Source: Vicinamibacteria bacterium
GTDB taxonomy: Bacteria; Acidobacteriota; Vicinamibacteria; Fen-336; JAGNNV01
Assembly (NCBI GenBank): GCA_016650185.1
Contig: JAENWE010000318.1
Coordinates: 1-5,559 of the forward strand
Direction of reading: 5' to 3'
DNA length: 5,559 nucleotides
A program made the translations under genes and the position numbers. Below the pieces are notes generated by a model. It saw only the letters and a list, made by a program, of their open reading frames with translations. It had not been told where the DNA came from and made no database searches. Every line of letters starts with the position of its first letter. Within the stretch, counting starts at the first letter, position 1. Shown piece after piece: positions 1-4,628 of the stretch.

Positions 1-529
1 TCGGCGCCATTGGTGCTGGTGGGATGGGCGAGGTGTTCCGTGCCCGCGACACCAAGCTCAATCGCGACGTCGCGATCAAGGTGCTTCCTGCGGCGTTCGC
101 GGATGACCCGGAGCGCCTGGCGCGGTTCACCCGCGAGGCTCAGACCCTCGCGTCGCTGAACCATCCCAACATCGCAACCATTCACGGGATCGAGGAGATT
201 GCTTCGGCGGCTTCCTCAGACGGCCGCCTCGCAATGACGAAGGGCACGGGCGGTTCCCGGGCGCTGGTCATGGAGCTGGTCGATGGGGAAGATCTCTCGG
301 CTCACATCGCGCGGGGACCGATGCCGATCGCCGAGACGTTGCCGATTGCGCGACAGATCGCGGAGGCGCTCGAGGCCGCGCACGAGCAGGGCATCGTTCA
401 TCGCGACTTCAAGCCCGCCAACATCAAGGTGCGGACCGACGGCACGGTCAAGGTGCTCGACTTTGGCCTGGCCAAAGCGATGGACCATGGCAGCGGCGCC
501 GCTAACTCTGCACTGTCGCACTCCCCCAC
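1..529 (+). pseudogene. Ser/Thr protein kinase fragment 1: N-lobe to activation loop
   Basis: Partial Hanks-type (Pkn) kinase domain that would phosphorylate Ser/Thr on protein substrates. The true start lies left of the window, because the frame is open from base 3 and the glycine-rich loop GAIGAGGMGEVF is already in progress. In order, I see the ATP-anchoring lysine in DVAIKVLP, the alpha-C glutamate in FTREAQ, a hinge at ALVMELVDGEDL, the catalytic loop HRDFKPAN and the magnesium-binding DFGLAKAMD. The catalytic loop has Phe where the family normally has Leu (HRDLKPAN). Between N-lobe and hinge is a local insert (EEIASAASSDGRLAMTKG) not shared with the other copies here. Kinase homology stops after SALSHSPT, inside the activation loop, and joins a second kinase copy in another frame. 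The original frame runs out of homology and stops at 723-725. The substrate-binding C-lobe is missing, so activity is unlikely. Confidence 0.85.
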
Positions 530-997
530 GAGGAAGTCCCGGCGGTCAGCGGATCGACAGGACCGGGCTCCCGCGCCCTCGTCATGGAGTTGGTCGAGGG
601 CGAGGAACTTTCCGCGCACATCGTCCGCGGGCCGATCCCGATCGCGGAGGCGTTGCCCATCGCGCGCCAGATCGCGGAAGCCCTCGAAGCCGCGCACGAG
701 CAGGGCATCGTCCATCGCGACCTGAAGCCCGCCAACATCAAGGTCCGCACCGACGGCACGGTCAGGGTCCTCGACTTCGGCCTGGCCAAGGCGATGGACG
801 GCGATGGTGCCGGCAATTCTGCGATGTCGCGCCACATGACCGAAGCCGGGATGATCATCGGCACCGCGGCCTACATGTCGCCGGAACAGGCGAAGGGCAA
901 GTCGGTCGACAAGCGCACCGACATCTGGGCCTTCGGTGTCGTGCTCTACGAGATGCTGGCCGGGCAGCGCGCCTTCAAGGGCGGTCGACGCTGGTAG
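530..997 (+). pseudogene. Ser/Thr protein kinase fragment 2: hinge to alpha-F helix
   Basis: A second kinase piece, in frame +2 relative to fragment 1's frame 0. Homology begins abruptly at EEVPAVSGSTGPGSRALV, a segment also found in the kinase starting at 4346. It continues through the hinge MELVEGEELSAHI, an intact catalytic loop HRDLKPAN, DFGLAKAMD, the activation segment with GTAAYMSPEQAKGK (SPE in place of APE) and the alpha-F motif DIWAFGVVLYEMLAG. It ends at AFKGGRRW with TAG at 995-997, where family members continue into the rest of the C-lobe and a PD40 sensor domain. It lacks the glycine loop and catalytic lysine, and a stop in this frame at 503-505 blocks read-through from upstream. 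The first ATG is at 584, but a native start there is improbable. I read it as the distal part of a different paralogue joined to fragment 1. It cannot bind ATP alone. Confidence 0.85.
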
Positions 998-1000
998 CCT
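995..1000 (+). promoter_or_regulatory. Possible -10-like box before the DUF433 antitoxin
   Basis: The hexamer TAGCCT lies 18 bases before the preferred ATG of the antitoxin and overlaps the kinase stop codon. It resembles the TAGACT boxes before the kinase at 3494 and before vapB at 4834. No convincing -35 hexamer is visible. This is a weak call based on position and similarity alone. Confidence 0.2.
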
Positions 1001-1018
1001 TCTTACGTGGAAGCGACC

Positions 1019-1237
1019 ATGAGCAACCAGAACATCAGCCGTGACCCAGAGATCATGAGTGGAGCAGTGTGCTTCAACGGCACACGGGTCCCGGTGCAGA
1101 ACCTCTTCGACTACCTTGAGGGAAGCTCATCGTTTGAAGAGTTCCTCCAGGATTTCCCATCGGTATCTCGAGAGACCGCGATAGCCGTCATCGAAGAGGC
1201 AAAAGGCCGGCTGTTCGCAGATGCGGTCGCTTTTTGA
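1019..1237 (+). CDS. DUF433 family antitoxin, probably orphaned
   Basis: A 72-residue protein of the DUF433 (VapB-like) antitoxin family, normally paired with a DUF5615 PIN-like toxin. The family motif is clear: DPEIMSGAVCFNGTRVPV, then LFDYLEGSSSFEEFLQDFPSVS, then a C-terminal helix with ETAIAVIEEAKG. By family knowledge such proteins bind DNA and their toxin and autoregulate their operon. I chose ATG 1019 because GGAAG at 1009-1013 is a plausible Shine-Dalgarno site five bases upstream. A GTG at 1007 would add four residues (MEAT). Kinase fragment 2 ends just upstream and the frame of the cognate toxin overlaps its 3' end, but that toxin is cut to about 26 codons. The antitoxin looks intact but has no working partner in the window. 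The family call is firm; present function is uncertain. Confidence 0.85.
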   Translation: MSNQNISRDPEIMSGAVCFNGTRVPVQNLFDYLEGSSSFEEFLQDFPSVSRETAIAVIEEAKGRLFADAVAF

Positions 1238-1301
1238 CGAGTCGGTCCCGACTCGTCTTCGGCGGGTCCGGGCTGTCCTGCGCCGAATGACAACAAAGTG
1301 A
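1221..1301 (+). pseudogene. Truncated DUF5615 toxin remnant
   Basis: Starting at ATG 1221, inside the last codons of the DUF433 antitoxin (17-base overlap), a short frame reads MRSLFDESVPTRLRR and stops at TGA 1299-1301, 26 residues in all. DUF5615 toxins begin with an M-R-x-L-x-D-E/A-x-x-P-R-x-L pattern and are usually around 110 residues; the intact example here begins MRVLLDANLPRGLARLL. The overlap and the N-terminal match identify this as the start of the cognate toxin, with everything after about residue 15 lost. The rest of the PIN-like fold, including the second acidic motif, is missing, so it should be inactive. The 3' junction lies somewhere between 1265 and 1298, where the glycosyltransferase fragment begins. 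Confidence 0.7.
1236..1257. repeat. Perfect inverted repeat, 10-bp arms
   Basis: GACGAGTCGG at 1236-1245 and CCGACTCGTC at 1248-1257 are exact reverse complements separated by TC. The hairpin lies over the antitoxin stop codon and over the DESVPTR codons of the toxin remnant. There is no T tract after it on the plus strand (TTCGGC follows), so a standard intrinsic terminator is not supported. It may be a consequence of the toxin codons or an RNA element at the antitoxin/toxin boundary. Confidence 0.6.
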
Positions 1302-1665
1302 CTACGGGGCTCATCCGAGCGATTGCCGTCACCGTATCTGTCCGGGTATTCCTGGTTGGTGCGGTCTATAGCGTGGTCGGGAGCCCAGGCGCCTTCCTGA
1401 CCGCCGATTCTGCGGTCTATCTCGACCTGGCGAGGTCCCTTACCGGGGGGACATACGAGGCCGGGGGCGTCCCGCATATTCGAAGGCCGCCGGGCTACCC
1501 AGCACTTCTGGCACCCGGAGCAGCGCTCGGTCACCCAATTGTTTCGGCACTCCTCCTTCAGATCGCCTTGGGCGCCCTCACAACGCTCCTCGTGTACAGA
1601 GTCGCGGCTCGGTTCTTCGATGAGCGGGGAGCCTCGCGCGCGGCCGTGCTTTGTGCGGTTGAGCC
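1298..1665 (+). pseudogene. N-terminal fragment of GT39/ArnT-like membrane glycosyltransferase
   Basis: About 120 residues resembling the start of a GT-C (GT39/PMT, ArnT-like) integral membrane glycosyltransferase. These enzymes transfer a sugar from a polyprenyl-phosphate donor on the outer face of the cytoplasmic membrane. Visible are a first hydrophobic helix (roughly IRAIAVTVSVRVFLVGAVYS), the first periplasmic loop with an acidic residue and DSAVYLDLARSL, then RRPPGYPALLAP, and a second hydrophobic stretch ALLLQIALGALTTLLVYRVA followed by ARFFDERGASRAAVL. This order is typical of the family N-terminus, where full-length proteins are around 400-600 residues. The start is taken as GTG 1298; the frame is open back to 1238 with no better start or clear ribosome site. 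Homology ends near VEPT and joins PD40 sequence in another frame. Too short to be active. Confidence 0.65.
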
Positions 1666-2676
1666 AACGGCACCAACGAAGGCGCCGGCAACTACGCCGT
1701 CTCTGCTGACGGCACGCTGGTCTACCTCGCGGGTGGCCGAAACCCCAACGCCGCGCGGCTGGTCTGATCAACCGCGCCGGGAGAATCGACACGCCGCCGC
1801 TGCCCGAGCGGAACTACGAGAGCGCCACGATCTCACCCGACGGCAAGAGCGCGATCGTGGCGATCGGGGAAGGCACGAAGGCTCTTTGGATGTACGACTT
1901 CGCCCGCAACTCACTGACCCCGATCGGCTCGAGCGAAGGCAGCAGCCAGGCGCCCGTCTGGACCGTCGACGGCGCGCGCGTGATCTACCGGGCGACCCGC
2001 AAGGGGTTTCGCAATTTCTACTGGCGGGCGGTCGACGGGTCCGGTGACGAAGAAGCGCTTGCACCGCGGCGGAGGTGGTTCAGATGCCCATCTCCGCATC
2101 GCCCGACGGCCACTGGCTTCTGTTCGACGAAAACGGAGCCGTGGCAAACCGGCAGCAGAGTGATCTGGGTAATGCGGCTCGACGGCGACCGCACACCGCG
2201 TCCGCTGCTCGCGGACGTGGGGAATGGTCAGTTCTCGCCCGACGAAAATGGATCGCCTACCATGCGACCGTCTCGTCGCGGCGGGAGATCTACGTCGCCC
2301 CGTTTCCAGGTCCCGGCCCCATTCATCAGATCTCGATCGAGGGAGGCGCCGAGCCGCTCTGGTCGCGCGATGGCCGCGAGTTGTTCTTCCTGCAAGGCGC
2401 CAGGCTGATGAGCGTGCGCGTCACCCCGGATACGGCGTTTTCTGCCGGTGCGCCGAAGGTCGTGCACGAAGGACGTTTCGTCAGAGAGACAACGGGCGCT
2501 ACCGGCTGGAGCATCACCCCTGACGATTCGCGCTTCCTGCGTATCCAGAGGGTGGACCCGGAGCGGGCATCACGCGCATCGATCTGGTCCTGAACTGCGT
2601 CCTCCAGAACAAGGTCGTCTTCTTCTTTGGCTTCAGCGATTACCTGAAGACGATCGCGCCGGGGACGAAACCATGA
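1666..2676 (+). pseudogene. Kinase C-terminal PD40/TolB-like beta-propeller, multiply frameshifted
   Basis: The sensor half of a PknB-type kinase, lacking its kinase domain. PD40 blades are readable: YAVSADGTLVYLAGG, then YESATISPDGKSAIVA, LWMYDFARNSLTPIG, APVWTVDGARVIYRA, MPISASPDGHWLLFDE, MRLDGDRTPRPLLADVG, KWIAYHATVSSRREIYVAPF, GAEPLWSRDGRELFFL and WSITPDDSRFLRIQ, ending ITRIDLVLN and TGA 2674-2676. To follow them the frame must change five times: near 1765 (a G lost from TCTGGATC gives a TGA), near 2065, near 2168 (two bases lost), near 2242 (one base lost before AAAATGG) and near 2565. Family propellers have six or more blades and bind unknown ligands or partners. After LVLN there is an unusual stretch (CVLQNKVVFFFGF) before SDYLKTIAPGTKP; relatives usually have LVLNWF directly there. 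Clearly broken as sequenced, either by decay or by sequencing indels. Confidence 0.85.
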
Positions 2677-2776
2677 CTCCCTCGCCCGGCACACGGCTCG
2701 GACCGTATGAGATCGTTGGCGCCATCGGCGCGGGTGGTGTGGGCGAGGTGTTCCGCGCTCGCGACACGAAGCTCAA
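2673..2776 (+). pseudogene. Ser/Thr protein kinase fragment 3: 34-codon start
   Basis: ATG 2673 overlaps the TGA of the preceding PD40 fragment (ATGA, 2673-2676) and opens MTPSPGTRLGPYEIVGAIG, then AGGVGEVFRARDTKL, the standard N-terminus and glycine loop of this family. GMGEV is replaced by GVGEV. Homology stops after AAGCTCAA; relatives continue NRDVAIK, but here the DNA switches to the 3' end of a minus-strand DUF5615 toxin. The frame stays open by chance to 2952-2954 with no kinase homology. The catalytic lysine and everything after it are missing. The stop/start overlap suggests that this kinase and the upstream one were once arranged head to tail in one transcript. Confidence 0.85.
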
Positions 2777-3102
2777 GACCGAGCGACGCCCACTTCCAAC
2801 ACATCGCCGGACTTTGCGGTTGCCAAGGCCGAGAGCAACGCGGGAACCCAGGGCTCGAGATCGGACAGGCGGTTGCTGTATGCACGCAGCACCACCACTG
2901 CGATGGCGCGCCCTCGCAGGTTTTGTTGAAAGGGGAGACTCTGATCGAGGGTAACGAACGCTGAATACTCGCCGGCACAAGCGTCGAGCAAAGCCCCATC
3001 GTCGAGGTCGGACCAGCGTCGCTGATGCACGCTGTGCACTTCGTGTCCGATCAGCAGTCGGGCCAGACCACGAGGCAGGTTTGCGTCCAGCAAGACGCGC
3101 AC
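2773..3102 (-). CDS. DUF5615 PIN-like toxin
   Basis: A complete 109-residue DUF5615 (PIN-like, presumed ribonuclease) toxin. It opens MRVLLDANLPRGLARLLIGH, with the first conserved acid at D6, then HEVHSVHQRRWSDLDDGALLDAC, the second motif FVTLDQSLPFQQNL (D53) and the core strand AIAVVVLRAYSNR. The start is GTG 3102, eight bases after the stop of the DUF433 gene upstream on the same strand, a normal antitoxin-first operon. I see no disabling change. The TGA stop (2773-2775 read in reverse) falls at the boundary with kinase fragment 3, in the bases shared with the kinase CTCAA. The last residues and stop may therefore be supplied by kinase DNA rather than by the original toxin gene. Family call strong; toxicity is inferred. 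Confidence 0.88.
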   Translation of the reverse strand: MRVLLDANLPRGLARLLIGHEVHSVHQRRWSDLDDGALLDACAGEYSAFVTLDQSLPFQQNLRGRAIAVVVLRAYSNRLSDLEPWVPALLSALATAKSGDVLEVGVARS

Positions 3103-3110
3103 GATTCGAG

Positions 3111-3335
3111 CTATGCCGCCGGTGCGGGCGCTATCAGCGCGCGCTTGGCGATCTCAAGCACCGCGATCGCATGTTCGCGCGTCACACTGGGAAACTCATC
3201 AAGAAAGATATCGAGCGTGTCGCCAGCCTCGAGATACTCGATCAGGGATTGAACGGGGACACGCGTGCCGGAAAAGACCGGGGTGCCCCCCAATCGGCGG
3301 GGAGAGGTGGTGATCAGGGGGTCGGGAAGGGGCAT
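3111..3335 (-). CDS. DUF433 family antitoxin
   Basis: Antitoxin partner of the DUF5615 toxin, 74 residues from ATG 3335. It shows the family pattern DPLITTSPRRLGGTPVFSGT, then RVPVQSLIEYLEAGDTLDIF, LDEFPSVTREHAIAVLEIAK, and an Ala/Pro-rich tail (ALIAPAPAA). I chose the start at 3335 because DPLITTSPRRLGG matches where relatives begin. An ATG at 3371 would add 12 residues (MANHRGKFILPV) and cannot be excluded; neither has a strong ribosome site. It precedes the toxin by eight bases in one transcription unit. A palindrome and AT-rich -10-like box just upstream fit autoregulation. It is closely similar in layout to the antitoxin at 1019 (GTRVPV, YLE, FPSV) but differs at many positions, so the two modules are distinct. 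Confidence 0.88.
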   Translation of the reverse strand: MPLPDPLITTSPRRLGGTPVFSGTRVPVQSLIEYLEAGDTLDIFLDEFPSVTREHAIAVLEIAKRALIAPAPAA

Positions 3336-3348
3336 GACAGGAAGGATG

Positions 3349-3364
3349 AATTTACCACGGTGGT
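3349..3364 (-). promoter_or_regulatory. Possible promoter/operator of the minus-strand DUF433/DUF5615 operon
   Basis: On the minus strand TAAATT (3354 to 3349) is an unusually AT-rich -10-like hexamer 13 bases before the antitoxin ATG. It abuts an 11-bp perfect palindrome, ACCAC-G-GTGGT, at 3354-3364. A repressor site overlapping the -10 box would suit antitoxin autorepression. No clear -35 is visible. Inference from position and symmetry only. Confidence 0.35.
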
Positions 3365-3477
3365 TTGCCATGGACCGGCGGCCCGATCCAGGGAACCTCG
3401 CGGACGGGCCGGGCGACGCGGGGTGACGAGATGCCAAAGGCCCTACGGCGGCGCCTGCAGCCTGGATGGACAGCCAC

Positions 3478-3483
3478 TAGACT
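3478..3483 (+). promoter_or_regulatory. TAGACT -10-like box before kinase fragment 4
   Basis: TAGACT lies 10 bases before ATG 3494, which would give a leaderless or very short-leader transcript. The same hexamer stands 7 bases before the vapB start. The 158-base gap 3336-3493 sits between this divergent kinase start and the minus-strand TA operon and contains no other recognisable gene. The -35 is not evident (CTGCAG lies at 17-base spacing). Confidence 0.3.
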
Positions 3484-3493
3484 GCGGACATCG

Positions 3494-3751
3494 ATGACGC
3501 TATCGCCAGGCATGAGGCTGGGCCCTTATGAAATCGTTGGCGCTATCGGCACGGGCGGGATGGGTGAGGTGTTTCTTGCGCGGGATACCAAGCTCAATCG
3601 CGACGTCGCGATCAAGGTCCTGCCCGCTGCGTTCGCGGATGACCCCGAACGTCTCGCAAGGTTCACCCGCGAAGCCCAGACCCTCGCATCGCTGAATCAT
3701 CCGAACATCGCGGCGATCTTTGGGATGGAGGTAGGGGCGCCCGTGAGGTAG
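3494..3751 (+). pseudogene. Ser/Thr protein kinase fragment 4: N-lobe only
   Basis: ATG 3494 opens an 85-codon frame: MTLSPGMRLGPYEIVGAIGT, glycine loop GTGGMGEVF, catalytic lysine in DVAIKVLPAAF, alpha-C glutamate in FTREAQTLASLNHPNI, then AAIFGMEV. Kinase homology ends near 3730 and the frame stops at TAG 3749-3751, inside sequence that codes for PD40 on the opposite strand. The hinge, catalytic loop and C-lobe are missing. The N-terminus is the most complete in the window and has a plausible promoter. A truncated ~80-residue N-lobe peptide could therefore be made, but it would not be a kinase. Confidence 0.85.
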
Positions 3752-4040
3752 AAGAGTTCCTTGCCGTTGCGCCCCCACACCGGCTGGCCGCCACCTTCGG
3801 GCGAGATGCGCCGCTGCTGATCGAACGTCGGAAACGACGCCACCCAGACCTGGCGCGTGTTCGATTCCGTGATCTGGTACGCGATCCACCTGCCGTCGGG
3901 CGAGAAATGTGCGCTGTCCACGTCCACGGCCGCATTGAGAAGCAGCCTCGCGTCCCCTGAACCACCGACCTTCGCGACGTAGAGGCTCGCGGGTTTGAAC
4001 AGGTGGAACAGCAGGAACTGCCCATCCGGCGACCATCCTG
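3731..4040 (-). pseudogene. PD40 beta-propeller fragment of a kinase, inverted
   Basis: On the minus strand one frame reads WSPDGQFLLFHLFKPASLYV, AKVGGSGDARLLLNAAVDVD, SAHFSPDGRWIAYQITESNT, RQVWVASFPTFDQQRRISPE and GGGQPVWGRNGKELFYLTGA, which is two to three PD40/TolB-like blades of a kinase C-terminal sensor. It is in frame without shifts over about 100 residues. At its 3' side it meets kinase fragment 4 (plus strand) near 3731; at its 5' side it meets a plus-strand PD40 scrap near 4040. It therefore has neither a kinase domain nor the end of the propeller. An ATG at 3927 allows a 76-residue frame, but nothing suggests it is a real gene start. Confidence 0.8.
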
Positions 4041-4095
4041 GCCGACCAGTACGCGGTCTCGAACGACGGCCAGCGCTTCCTGTTCATCACGCGCC
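4041..4095 (+). pseudogene. Tiny PD40 C-terminal scrap of a kinase
   Basis: In the frame of base 4044 the plus strand reads DQYAVSNDGQRFLFITR, the final propeller motif typical of these kinases (VSxDGQRFL). It is about 17 codons long and is followed without a stop by an out-of-frame XRE antitoxin fragment. Its orientation is opposite to the PD40 piece immediately to the left, so the two cannot come from one continuous gene. Confidence 0.6.
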
Positions 4096-4320
4096 GATCT
4101 GACCCAGAATGCCGTGGCCGAGAGAATGGGCACCACGAAGAGCGCGGTGTCGCGGCTGGAGTCTGCGGGAAAGCACGCCCCGTTTCTCGCCACCCTCAAG
4201 CGCTACGCGCGGGCGGTCGGGTGCGACCTTCAAGTGCGCCTCGTTCCCCAAACCCACCGAGCCCGGTCCACCAAGGGTTCCGGCCGAAGCTCCGCCAAGC
4301 ATCGAATCGCCCAACTGTGA
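4096..4320 (+). pseudogene. XRE-type HTH antitoxin, 5'-truncated
   Basis: Reads DLTQNAVAERMGTTKSAVSR, then LESAGKHAPFLATLKRYARA, then VGCDLQVRLVPQ, the helix-turn-helix and C-terminal part of a HigA/XRE-like antitoxin (usual pattern GLTQxELAERMGTTxSAVSRLE). The frame ends at TGA 4318-4320 with a basic Ser/Arg-rich tail. The N-terminal helix and start codon that should precede LTQ are replaced by PD40 kinase sequence. The frame is open from GTG 4003, but those upstream codons are not antitoxin-like. No HigB/RelE toxin is visible on either side. The recognition helix is intact, so a fusion product could in principle bind DNA, but no native start exists. Confidence 0.75.
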
Positions 4321-4345
4321 TATCAGCCTTTCTCGCTCATGCCTC

Positions 4346-4628
4346 ATGACCCTCAAGCCCGGAACGCGGCTCGGACCATACGAAATCACCGGCGCCATCG
4401 GCGCGGGCGGGATGGGCGAGGTGTTCCGGGCGCGCGATACCAAGCTCAACCGCGACGTCGCGATCAAGGTGCTGCCCGCAGCGTTCGCGGATGATCCGGA
4501 GCGGCTCGCGCGGTTCACCCGCGAAGCGCAGACGCTAGCATCGCCGAATCATCCGAACATCGCGGGGATTTACGGCATCGAGGAAGTTCCGGCGGTCAGC
4601 GGTTCGACAGGCCCGGGCTCCCGCGCGT
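4346..4628 (+). pseudogene. Ser/Thr protein kinase fragment 5: N-lobe only
   Basis: ATG 4346 begins MTLKPGTRLGPYEITGAIGA, with glycine loop GAGGMGEVF, catalytic lysine K41 in DVAIKVLP, alpha-C E60 in FTREAQTLASPNHPNI (Pro where the other copies have Leu), then GIYGIEEVPAVSGSTGPG and SRALV. At the hinge, where relatives read ALVMELVEG, homology breaks at about 4628 and PD40 sequence follows in a different frame. The kinase frame runs on without homology to 4826-4828. Catalytic loop and DFG are absent. The EEVPAVSGSTGPG segment matches the start of fragment 2, so those two come from the same kinase subgroup. The start is 25 bases after the XRE stop; TGATAT at 4318-4323 is only a weak candidate -10. 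Confidence 0.85.

Noticed and set aside
1..997. A real dual-core kinase with two catalytic loops
   Set aside because: The second copy is out of frame with the first and a stop at 503-505 blocks its frame upstream, so no single protein contains both cores as sequenced.
985..1014. STLVAFLRG reading as continuation of the kinase after a frameshift
   Set aside because: It has some resemblance to the segment after AFKG in relatives, but it is only nine residues and also serves as the upstream region of the antitoxin; the match is too short to support.
283..1044. Long arginine-rich plus-strand frame
   Set aside because: It overlaps both kinase fragments in the wrong frame, is rich in Arg/Ser/Pro as expected for GC-rich off-frame reading, and shows no family motif.
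1236..1257. Intrinsic terminator after the DUF433 antitoxin
   Set aside because: The stem is strong but is followed by TTCGGCGGG rather than a T run, and it lies within the toxin frame.
1127..1792. Minus-strand 221-codon frame
   Set aside because: It runs antisense to the antitoxin, toxin remnant and glycosyltransferase; its composition is Arg-rich with no recognisable domain.
3500..4090. Minus-strand 196-codon frame across kinase fragment 4 and the inverted PD40
   Set aside because: The PD40 motifs lie in another minus-strand frame, and the part over the kinase is antisense to it; a shadow.
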